This document shows, one piece after another, positions 38,016-64,000 of a DNA stretch of 64,000 nt. A program made the position numbers and the translations under genes. The stretch is from Chrysomallon squamiferum (Eukaryota > Mollusca > Gastropoda > Neomphalida > Peltospiridae): NCBI GenBank assembly GCA_012295275.1, contig CM022674.1, positions 1,649,242 through 1,713,241 of the forward strand, read 5' to 3'. Under the pieces are notes generated by a model, which had not been told where the DNA came from, did not search any database, and was given only the letters and a program-made list of their open reading frames with translations. Each line of letters opens with the position of its first letter. Positions within the stretch are counted from its first letter, which is position 1.

Positions 38016-38046
<31 letters not shown>

Positions 38047-38050
38047 TTAC
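37755..38050. repeat. (TTC)n, (TTTA)n, (TTG)n, (TTAC)n block
   Basis: Succession of simple arrays. Confidence 0.95.
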
Positions 38051-38410
38051 TTTACCACTAACCAAACATACGAATATATCAAAAGCTGATACTCTGTGAG
38101 AAGTGTGATTGTTTAGAATTGCTTTCGTGACACCAGACAGTTACTTCTGTTAATATCGGCAGTGTTTAGCATCCATCAAACATTCCCGCTGACATCCGCA
38201 GTGGTGACTGATTCACTGCGGCCATGTTGTAAGCTTATTACGAGGCTTTTTGTCTTCGACTAATAGGGATAATTATTACAAATACCTTTGATCACGTTGT
38301 CGTGACTTTTTCTCGTCAAAATGTTTTTTATATGCAGATTCATCTATCATCAGTCGACTTTCAGCAAGTTATTTGTTTTGTTGTTGCAACAGGACATTAA
38401 GTGGAAATAA
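38051..38410. other. Non-repetitive island
   Basis: CpG-bearing and unlike the flanks. It holds ATGTT followed by gtaagc at 38224-38234, a two-codon candidate start in the same phase as the alternative first exons; too short to accept. Confidence 0.25.
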
Positions 38411-39114
38411 AAAAAAAAAAACCAGTTATAAATATTAAAGGGTTGGTATTTTTTTTGGTTCTTTTGGTTTATAGACTGGAAACATTTTGTAATGATGTTA
38501 GTTGTATGAGATGGAGGTGTGGCTTCTTCTTTGTCTAAAAATTATTATTTATTTATTTTTATTTTTATTTTTTTTTATACTTAAGAGAAATGAAAGGTTT
38601 AGGTTGAAAATATATTATTTTTAAAGAATAAAGATTTTTTATTAATTTTTTAAATTTTTTTTTATGATGTTAATTTACTTTGATTGCATGTGATTAGCTA
38701 TTCAATGGGTTTTGTCATAATGTCTTCTTGATAAGAAGCTGAAAGGAAAAGAAAGATGGATGCTTTCTTTTTTCTCTAGAAATAAATGTATTTTGTGTAG
38801 GAAATGAAATAATGGCAAATGATGAAAAATCTTATTTTCTTCTGGGTTTTTTTTTTACACAGTCTGGCAGCATGTAATGAAGATAATTAGATCAAATTGC
38901 ATTTCTTAAAAGCATTTGGGAAGTTGTCTGTTCTTTAATGACTGTTTATTTTATTATTTTTATTTTTATTTATTTTTTCTAATCCATTTTTTCAAAGGAA
39001 ATAAGCATAAATGAAATGTGAAACAGGAATATTTTTTTTATTTCTTTTGGATGTTAATTGTAATTATATTAATATAGATCAGATTATTCATGTTAATTAG
39101 TATAGGGTAGCCAG

Positions 39115-39157
<43 letters not shown>

Positions 39158-39360
39158 ATGATCTTATGTAATGAAAGATAATCTTTTTTTCATTTAGGTC
39201 AAAAAACAAACAAACAAAAAAACACATTATACAAATATATTCATTAGAAGTAGGATGGGTTTTTAGATTATTTGTAAAGAAAACCAAATGAAATTAACAA
39301 GATTGTTGAATGTTGAAGATTTTTTTTTTTTTGTCTGTCCCTCTTCCTTCACTTCTTTCT
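38411..39360. other. AT-rich, no gene seen
   Basis: Includes a poly-A run at 39119-39153. Confidence 0.5.
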
Positions 39361-39362
39361 TT

Positions 39363-39367
<5 letters not shown>

Positions 39368-39441
<74 letters not shown>

Positions 39442-39514
39442 GGGTCTATCCTGTTTCTTTTTCTTTCCTTTTCTATTTCTCTCTTTTTCACACTACCTTT
39501 CCTCTTTTGGACTT

Positions 39515-39607
<93 letters not shown>

Positions 39608-39705
39608 TTCGTCTCTTTCTCTCAGCCTGTCTTTAGTCTCTTTCTCTCAGCCTCTGTCTTTAGTATCTCTCTCTTTCTCTCTCCCTCTCTCCCTCTCTGT
39701 CTGTC
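39368..39705. repeat. Two long (CT)n runs
   Basis: Pure CT at 39368-39437 and 39521-39602, CTGT and CTTT variants to 39705. Confidence 0.97.
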
Positions 39706-40330
39706 TAGTCTGTGTGCGTGTGTGTTTGTGTCTGTCTATAATGCAATATTGTTGTATGACTTAAGATACTCATTCTGCTAACTCTGGAAGCGAAATGTTG
39801 AAGAATTGTTCCAATATTGACTTCCGCACATTGTAGAAAATTGCTTCCTCTTTGGTCATGGCTTGGAGAGTTTATTTTAAAATGTTATATAAAAATCTAT
39901 AATTTAAATTAATTTTGTGAAGTCAGTAAACACATACAGAAAATAAAACTTCCTCCAAGCAATCACAATTCAGGATTTCAATAAAGAAAAAAAAAAAGCC
40001 CCCCCCCACCAAAAAAAAAAAAAAAAAAAAAAATCGCCCAAATTGAAAAAAAGAAATTGTGCTTTAAAAATATTAGTTTTCATTTGGATTTCGTTCTATA
40101 CACTAGCCACCAATTGACTTTAATTGCTTCCTTCATCCATAAATTTAAAAAAAATAAAATAAAAAAATAAAAAAAAAACATTAGAAAAGAAAAGAAACGT
40201 TAAAAAAAAAAAAAAAAAAAGAAAATTAAAAAAAAAATTAAAGAAAGACTAAAAGGTGATAAAACTCCAAAGAGAGCCGATAAAAAAAAAAAAAAAAAAA
40301 ATTTTTTTTAAAAAAAAAATCAATTGCCAG
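39706..40330. other. A-rich, no gene seen
   Basis: Homopolymers: C9 near 40000 inside poly-A, A runs 40013-40033 and 40203-40220. Confidence 0.5.
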
Positions 40331-40560
40331 ACTCCATTTGAATAAATCATTAGAGCTATCGAAGGGAAGGGGCAGTGTTTTCGTACAAACTGACAGGTCT
40401 CAGTTAAGTGGATCAGACAGCCTGGAGATTGTTTCCGCCTCTGAAAGATTCTGTGTGACAGACGCGGAACTGCTTCACTTACACAATTTAGGGATCATTT
40501 GTGGATGTTCTGCCTCCATATCCACAAACACAGGTGGGGGGGGAAGAAAGTGAGAAAGAA
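40331..40560. other. Non-repetitive island with open frame
   Basis: An open frame of about 65 codons with mixed composition (KGRGSVFVQTDRSQLSGSDS) ends near a gtgggg donor. Its phase does not fit the 44495 acceptor, whereas an ATG at 40505 in another frame would. No domain recognised. Confidence 0.2.
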
Positions 40561-40599
40561 AAAAAAAACACCAGAGAAAGAAACTTGTTTTTTCTAAAT

Positions 40600-40930
40600 A
40601 GTGTTTGTTTATTATTGTTATTGGGCTTTTTTTGTTGTCATTATTGTTGTTGTTGTTGTTGTTGTTCTTCTAATTCTTGCTATTATTATTTGTTGTTCTT
40701 CTTCTTCTCACTATTAGTATTAGTGAATACTTTGGTAATAATAATAATAATAATAATAAAAATAATAATAGTGGTAGCAGTAGTAGTAGTTGTAGTAAAA
40801 GTAGTAATATTACTAGCAGTAGTAAAAATAATGAAAAAAATAATGATAACTAAAACAAAAATAACAACAACAACAAAAATAATACTAATAACAGCAACAA
40901 CAATAACAATAATAATTATAATAATAAAGT
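40600..40930. repeat. Mixed trinucleotide block
   Basis: TTG, TTC, AAT, AGT and CAA runs in sequence. Confidence 0.9.
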
Positions 40931-41689
40931 AAAAAAAAAAATTGTAGATGAATGTACGGATTCTTTATTCATTTTCTCGTAAAGAGTTATTGCACTTTAA
41001 TGAAACACTACCTACGTCTAAAACACACTGATACACTTACCTGTCTATGATCTTTTGTTTTTTCCATTCAGTTATTTATTATTCATTACTGAGTTCCATT
41101 CACTCACACACACATAGTGACATAATCAACACTGGGTTCATTTCTGACTGACTGATGGAAATACTCATTTGTGGAAAAATTTACCAATCCAAGCCTTTTT
41201 TCTTACATCTCACAATTTATAACAGTTTATACACCTACTTATTGATTCATTCACTTAGTCACCCACCCCACCTACCCACTGACTCAGTCACCCACTCACT
41301 TAGTCACCCACCCATCCACTCACTTAGTCACCCACCTAACCACTCACTCAGTCACCCATCCAGTTCACTTAGTCACTCAGTCACTCAGTGACTTACCATT
41401 TATCCTTTCAGTTATTCGCTCATTTCCTGCTCTCATTCTAACTGTATTAACGTCTCAAGCTAGTCTTAGTATTCATCTGAATTTTTATTCAAATCAATAT
41501 CGATTGTTCTGTGTCTGTTCACCACTGTACTTCTGACATATCAATCAATTCATTAGTCCTTTCTGTTCCCAGATCATTGTGAAACTCTTTACTAAATATA
41601 GACTATTGATTTTTTTTTTTTTTTTAAGTTTGATTTTTTGATTTCTGACTTTCAAGAAATAAGCCTTTACAAAATGTACATATATAGCA

Positions 41690-41720
<31 letters not shown>

Positions 41721-42365
41721 AAAACAATAACTACTTCATAACTACTTTTCAATGGATAATCAGTCTCAGTTATAAGATCATATTAGAATGTTGTTGCACA
41801 GATGCTCTAAAGTAACCCAGAAATACTACTTAGCATGCACTGGCATGCTTTTACATTCTGTAAGGCTCTGATTTTTACATCTAAGTGATATAGTGGTCTA
41901 GACAGGCATTGTACCTTGTACGTTTTTCAACTGTGTGGATTCTGGGGCCAAGGAAGAAAGTTCATTTGTGATGGAATTTTGATTTATAGAGAAGGTTGTT
42001 CTGAGGAGTTTGACTGTACATGTGTGTGTGTGTATGTGTGTGTGTGTGTTTGTGTGTCTGTTGTGTGTGTGTGCTTTGTGTGTGTGTGTGTGTTTTTTAC
42101 AATGAATCTTTTATATTAATATCCATCTTCTTCCACAACTTTCTCCCTTATCTGAAATCATTTTTTATTTTTAGTATCAATATAATTTACACAAACTTTT
42201 ATTTTTTATTTTTTTATGTATTTTTTTGTATTTTAACCTCTCTTTTTCACATTCCACGACTCGTTACCTTATTTTAAACGTCCACAAACTCAGAATGTTT
42301 ACAGCGCGTTCACTTAAAACATTCACCTAACTCAATACCTTATTCTGTTTCGCACACAATTTCGT
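40931..42365. other. No gene seen
   Basis: (CACTCAGTCACCCAC)-type loose repeat at 41255-41390, CA run at 41692-41713, GT runs at 42021-42092. No supported exon. Confidence 0.45.
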
Positions 42366-42645
42366 AATGTCTCTCAGTCTTGTGCTGTATAGATCTTGTT
42401 TCAGTTCTTCCATCCCAGATTTCACACTTCGCTTCTTTCTGCAAATGCAAGCGAGACTATTTTGTCACAGGACAAATTTAGTTAGTCAAACCCGATTCAT
42501 TTTATTGATCCTTATTGAACTTAGGGTACAGTCTGAACAGAATAATTGTCTTACAGACTCAAGAGAGATTGTAAGTGCAAATGTTAGAGACTTCCAGAGG
42601 GGGAGAAAAAAAAATGATTGTCCTTTTCCAAAATATCGGCTTCTA
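42366..42645. other. Non-repetitive stretch with an unassigned open frame
   Basis: A + strand frame opens with ATG at 42367 and runs through to 42711 with ordinary composition. No family recognised, and its 3' part enters the following repeat, so a gene is not claimed. Confidence 0.2.
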
Positions 42646-43428
42646 ATGGGATGTGATTTAAAGGGGAGTCACTCATTTAAAGTCTGTAAAGAAAAAATAA
42701 AAAATGTTTAGTTGTCTGAAAGAGAGTCATTGATAAAAAAAAAAAAATTTAAAAAAAAATTGATTTTGTGATGCTGATGTTAAAGGGAGTTACTCATAAA
42801 AATGTTGTATTCATTCTTGAAAAAAAAGGAAGTTACTCCTGTAAAAAAAAAACAAGGAAAAAATGCAGGTTTATTGATATGATCTGAAAGGGAATTATTC
42901 TTGAAAATTTTATTGTGTGATACTGATGTTAAAGGGAGTCACCCATGAAAGTTTTTAGTGATGTTGGTATTAAAGGGAGTCATTTGTGAAAATAATGTCA
43001 AAGGGACTTATTTCCAAAGACACTGTTTAAGACAGTGTATTAAAGGGAATTACCCATGAAAACACTTAATTATACTGAGTGTTTCTTGAAAAACAGCTTA
43101 GTGACAGTGGTTATAAAAGAAATCACTCTTCAGAAGACTTTTAATGATGAGGATATCTGGCTTCGAAAATTTAATGATACTAATCCTAAAAGGAGTCACT
43201 CATGAAAACCCTGTTAATCATACAGGTGTTAAAGGAAGTCATTTTTAAAATATCATTTTAGAACAAATACTTGTTAATCATAAAATTGTTGTTTTTTTTA
43301 CAAACATCAGTCTGTAATGAAACTTGATTTAAAGGGAGTCACTGTTCAAAACATTCTTAATGATACCCTTGTTAAAGAGGGTCAGTCTTTAAAACAAGTG
43401 TTATTAATAATGCTAATGCTAATAAGGT

Positions 43429-43515
<87 letters not shown>

Positions 43516-43973
43516 AATTGTTAATAAAACGTGAGTTAATTAGAAATAGTGTTAAAACTCTGGCTGTGAATAAAGGTCAAGGGAATCAGTGTGAAAAAGC
43601 ATTGTTTGATGCTGGCTCTGATATCTGTTGTTATCAATAACCACCAGTTGATGAGAACCATTCACGAAAACACTGGCTGTTAATTAGACTTGTGTTCAGC
43701 CAGAGTCTTCAGAATTGGTTATTAATGACTCTAATGTCAGAGGTGGTGACTCCTGTTGTTACTGTAAATAAAACATGTACTGAAGAATGAAGTTATAAAA
43801 CACTCAGTGTTAATAATACTGTTGTTAAAGGGAATCAGTCTTGAAATAAACGGTTTTATTGTCAGTATGACATAAATTGCAAAAGTGGTTTTAACCAGTA
43901 TTAAAGAGAATCATTTAAATATATGTTTATGTGTGTGTGAGTGTGTGTGTGTGGCTGTATATATATATATATC

Positions 43974-44037
<64 letters not shown>

Positions 44038-44270
44038 AAAATAATGGTTATTAATGACGTTAATGATATTAATGGAGAAATGAACTTATCGGAAACAACA
44101 TATTGATTGCCTTTAATGCCAGTGTCATTCTGTAACCATATTCTTTTTTTAAAAAAATGCTAACGATTCTGAAGTTAAAGAGACTCATCCATGAAAATAC
44201 TTTTAAAAATATTGATTTTCGAACAGAGTAGTCACTCTTGAGAAATGATTCAGTGATGCTGATATTATTC
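42646..44270 (+). repeat. Degenerate tandem repeat, core TTAAAGGGAGTCACTCATGA
   Basis: About 15-18 copies of a 20-base core spaced about 45-90 bases (near 42658, 42778, 42940, 42970, 43035, 43188, 43225, 43328, 43370, 43825, 43900, 44172). (AT)n(CA)n at 43433-43509 and (AT)n at 43963-44035 are inserted in it. It ends about 230 bases before exon 1. Confidence 0.8.
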
Positions 44271-44300
44271 TTGAAAAGTCTTAATGATACTAATACTAAA

Positions 44301-44359
44301 ATCTCTCTCTCTCTTTCTCTCTCTGTCTCTGTTTCTCTTTCTCTCTCTCTCTCTGTCTC

Positions 44360-44434
<75 letters not shown>

Positions 44435-44455
44435 GTATATGTATATGTATATGTC
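44301..44455. repeat. (CT)n(TA)n tract upstream of exon 1
   Basis: CT to 44413, TA and GTATAT to 44450; the exon acceptor follows at 44495. Confidence 0.95.
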
Positions 44456-44496
44456 TCTATATCCATATATAAATAAACTATACTGTTTATTCCAGT

Positions 44497-60566
<16,070 letters not shown>

Positions 60567-60759
60567 GAGAGAGAGAAAGAAAAACAAAAAAACTGAGTAG
60601 AAAACTAAAACTGACACAGAGGTGGTCAATAATGTTCCGAATTTTTTGCGTTTTTTTATATTTTTTTTTTTTTTTATATTGTTATAGACATAATAATAAC
60701 ATGACATAAATATTCAGGATTTTGACTAAACTTTATAAATTTTAGATTGATTTATTTGT

Positions 60760-60790
<31 letters not shown>

Positions 60791-61080
60791 TTGTTGTTGA
60801 ATATCACAGAGTAGATATGGTATGGAGGTAGTAAGTCTCTCCTTCCTGTTCCACCCACCCCCATATTTGTATATGAATTTCTTTTCTTCTTATTTTTTTT
60901 CTTTTTTTTTTATAATAAACAGTCCTGAAAAAAAAAACTGCTGAAGAAAAAAAAGAAAAAAAAACAAACAAAAAAAACATTGAAAACCACAAAAACTCAA
61001 CTATAAAACTATGCAGTCTTCTGATTTATTAATATTATTATTATTTTTTATTTTTTTTTAATTACTGTTATTATTTTATT
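60567..61080 (+). other. Probable 3' UTR and 3' flank
   Basis: AT-rich sequence after the stop with TTTA runs (60750-60795) and poly-T/poly-A patches. The first clear AATAAA is at 60914-60919; further AATAAA copies occur near 61885 and at 63066-63071. Which one is used cannot be decided from sequence. No other coding exon is visible. Confidence 0.5.
60914..60919 (+). terminator. Candidate polyadenylation signal AATAAA
   Basis: AATAAA about 350 bases after the stop codon, followed by an A-rich stretch. Plausible as the proximal 3' end of the receptor-like gene, but in AT-rich DNA the hexamer is common. Confidence 0.35.
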
Positions 61081-61117
61081 TTCACTGTGTAATCTGTATG
61101 TGTACTGCTGACAGTGT

Positions 61118-61846
61118 TTGTTACCATGGCAACCACACATCAAATCTTCGGCTGCTGATAAAACCACACCTGTTGCCATGGTAACTGCACTTCCATTTTT
61201 TTCTGTGGCTGCTGATTTAAAACTGCTTGCCATGCATCTGCTGAAGACAATGGTTGTCATAGTAACAGTACAGTATTACTGGCATCAGCTGATAATACTA
61301 TACCATAGTAACTGTGGAATGATACTTCTATGACATGACAACACTGGTTGTCATAGTAACTGTATTCTGTTTGCTCTAGTAGCTGTTTACATTGGTTGTT
61401 ATGGTAATGCTTTGTCTGCTGACTGTTCTGACTGCCATGGCAACATCGCTAAGTTTGACCATAAGACAGGTTTCCATGGTAACTGTACATTATCAAAGAA
61501 AAAAAAAAGAAAAAAGAAAAAAATTATAAAAAAAAGAAATTACCATGGAAACCAAACTACCTTTTGTTGTTATTTATTTTTATTATTATTATTATTTTTT
61601 TTTAGCACTGCTCAAAATACCAGTTGCTTGGTTGCTATGGTTGCTATTGTTGATGTTTCCTTCAGTCACTGTTTTTAAAGGTTACCATAGTAACATTAAA
61701 GCATATTTGGTGGCAGTTGTTTATTATGCATTTTTTTGTTTGTTGTTTTTTCTTGTTTTTGTCCTTTTTGATATCTTTAGCTTTTGGTTGCTATGGTTAC
61801 TGTTCATAATCAGTTGTAAATCTTGTTAACTGTTTTCTATGGTGAT
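61118..61846. promoter_or_regulatory. Cluster of about 13 RFX X-box-like palindromes
   Basis: GTTACCATGGCAAC 61120, GTTGCCATGGTAAC 61172, GTTGTCATAGTAAC 61253 and 61347, TATACCATAGTAAC 61299, GTTGTTATGGTAAT 61395, GACTGCCATGGCAAC 61430, GTTTCCATGGTAAC 61470, ATTACCATGGAAAC 61539, GTTGCTATGGTTGC 61631, GTTACCATAGTAAC 61681, GTTGCTATGGTTAC 61787, TTTTCTATGGTGAT 61832. The RFX consensus is GTTNCCATGGNAAC. The array is also a decayed tandem repeat. Confidence 0.8.
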
Positions 61847-61946
61847 TGTACATTTTACTGTTACTGATACCAAAGTTTAAGCAGAAAATAAAAATGTTTT
61901 ATATTATTATTTTAGTAGATTGTATGGGGTTATTTTCTAAAAAAAA

Positions 61947-61982
<36 letters not shown>

Positions 61983-62265
61983 AAAAGTTTTATATCTGTT
62001 AAGTTCAAATGATAATTAATATGATACAAGGATTTTGGGGTTTTTTTTGTTCTCTATCTGTTTTTGCATATTTAATCATATATTTAGTCATAATAACTAA
62101 GTATTGTTTGTAAAAAGAATATTTTATATCCTCATAATTCTGTGGTTTGTGTTTTAAATTATAATCTCTCCTGAGGTTTTAATCTGTTTTAAGAATGATC
62201 TCATTCACAATAACATGAATATGTAATTTTGGTAGTTTGTTAATTTTTTATTTATTTTATTACTA

Positions 62266-62307
<42 letters not shown>

Positions 62308-62428
62308 AATATTATTATTACTGTTATTATCATTATTAATGTCATCATTGTTATATTTATCATCATCATCATCATCATCATCAACTGCTTTATTTTTATT
62401 ATTATTATATTATTATTATTATTATTAC

Positions 62429-62465
<37 letters not shown>

Positions 62466-63315
62466 TTTATTATTTGTATTTAAAATTTTACTGAGACAAT
62501 CAAACATCAAATAATTCTTATGACACTAGTGTAAAACCCCTGTAGACTGGGTTAATAATACTTGTAACAGAATATCAAATTAAGGGGCTGATCCAAAGAT
62601 ACACTAAGAGGAGGGGTTCTAGACATCACCTCTTGTCCAGAACTTACTAATCATAAAAGGACTTGTCCAATTTAAGTATTGTGTCCACTCCTTTTCGTAG
62701 ACATTTAAATATTTTCTGAAATACGTTACCCAAACATTTCTTCAAATGATTTCAGTGGGGAATTTAATAATACAGTGTACAAGTTTGAATTCGCTGCCCA
62801 CCTCTGTAATAAAGTTGTGAATTTGTCCCCGATGTTAATCAGTTTGTTTATTTCAGATGTTAGCTGAAATTCTAGTATTTTGTTTCTTCAGCAACTTTTC
62901 GAAATTTAATTCTTGGGATCGATCATGTGAACATTGTAATATTTCATTCATTATCCATTTATATGGGGTTTTTTTTTGTGTTTTTAACTTCTTCTTCTTT
63001 TTTTTTTTAACTAAACCATTCTGAGAAATTTGATCTTCATTGAGTTTAGTAATGTATAAATTTAAAATAAAGTCATTTATTTATTTATTTTTATTTTTTT
63101 TTCTTATTTAATTAGAGAGATTTGTGCAGTTCAGTAGTTTAATGACATTTAAAAATTTTTGCAAATTTTAATAAATTTTGTACTGATAATTAAAACTAAA
63201 TAATTTACTAACATGGAGCATTTTTCATTTGGTTTTATATTTGATGATTTTGGTAAAAAGCAGATATTAACATTGTTGTCATTATTTTTGTTATTATTAT
63301 TGTTATTATTATTAC

Positions 63316-63351
<36 letters not shown>

Positions 63352-63846
63352 GTCACCATAATGATTACTGTTAGTGTTATGATCATAGTCATCATCATCA
63401 TCATTTCATTATCATCATCATCATCATCTTATCATTTTTGTAAAATATAAATATGACTGTAGCAGGCATCATTTTTATCCTTGTACTTTCATGAATGAAA
63501 GAATGAAGAAAAGATGAATGATTGAACAAGTTAAACCTAGATGCTTTATTCAGTTGTGCAATGTTTACAAATTAATATTTTTGTTTATTTTAGAAGCATT
63601 TGTTGAATAAGAAAGCCACACTTTGTTGACTTTGAGTACATATTATTTCTCATAAAATATTTATATATAGGAATATATATATATATATATATCTGAGATA
63701 ATAATCCTTGTTTTAAATGCACAAATATTTACTATGTGAAGATTTTTTTTATTAAACATACAAAGTTTTGTATTTATGCTCATTCATTTTAAGTCATTTT
63801 ATTTTTTTTATTTTATTTATTATTTTTTTTTGAATTTTTTTTTATA

Positions 63847-63913
<67 letters not shown>

Positions 63914-64000
63914 TTTGTTAAGTACATTTTTCTAGTAGTATTTTAGGCATTTTTTGTCCGGCATAAACAAATATGTGACACATGAAATCAAGCAATAAGT
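61847..64000. other. 3' flank with microsatellites, no gene seen
   Basis: (AAT)n 61949-61972, (ATT)n with ATC blocks 62262-62465, ATT/ATC 63290-63430, ATT 63849-63911. The 62510-62960 part is non-repetitive without a supported exon. Confidence 0.6.

Noticed and set aside
38224-38228. ATGTT followed by gtaagc as a two-codon first exon
   Set aside because: Phase and start context fit, but five coding bases are too few to claim without transcripts.
40505-40533. ATG frame MFCLHIHKH ending at gtgggg
   Set aside because: Phase fits the 44495 acceptor, but the donor lies in a G homopolymer and is weak.
42367-42711. 114-codon plus-strand frame MSLSLVLYRSCF..
   Set aside because: No family resemblance, no fitting donor phase for the gene downstream, and its end lies in the tandem repeat.

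Overview
The window reads as AT-rich nuclear DNA of an animal: a multi-exon gene with GT-AG introns sits in a very dense field of microsatellites and degenerate tandem repeats. No bacterial-type operon, phage, CRISPR array or rRNA is visible. The repeat mix (long CT, ACAT, TTTA, ATT, GT and GATA runs) and the gene family fit an invertebrate, possibly a mollusc. The species is an inference and stays open.

The one gene I can fully support lies on the + strand from about 44.5 to 60.6 kb. Eighteen coding exons join in perfect phase into 779 codons plus a stop. The product is a type II membrane protein of the transferrin receptor / glutamate carboxypeptidase II (NAALADase, M28B) family: short cytoplasmic tail, one membrane segment, protease-associated domain, M28-type fold and TfR-like dimerisation domain. 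The M28 centre is broken. The catalytic Glu and its neighbouring zinc-ligand Glu are replaced by Ser456-Lys457, and the last zinc-ligand His is replaced by Ser581, while His409, Asp419 and Asp485 remain. It is best read as an invertebrate pseudo-peptidase, receptor-like in the manner of vertebrate transferrin receptor. A YKNL endocytosis-type motif in the tail supports this.

The first complete exon begins one base after a splice acceptor, so transcripts should start upstream. At 6.2, 16.7 and 26.9 kb there are short ATG-to-donor stretches, all ending in the phase the acceptor needs. They look like alternative first exons giving different extreme N-termini, which would make the gene up to 54 kb long.

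Layout: 0-6 kb, repeats and a row of inverted CCAAT motifs; 6.0-6.2 kb, CpG-bearing island and candidate first exon; 6.2-44.5 kb, presumed long 5' introns holding many private degenerate tandem repeats, an imperfect palindrome around 13-15 kb, a tRNA-derived SINE-like relic at 21.8 kb, a C-rich island at 22.6 kb and a second inverted repeat at 29.1/32.0 kb; 44.5-60.6 kb, compact exons; 60.6-64 kb, 3' flank with a cluster of about 13 palindromic RFX X-box-like motifs, then microsatellites. Two splice sites of the main gene are fused to tandem arrays: an array of donor-like copies in intron 17, and an acceptor inside the last unit of a minisatellite in intron 14.
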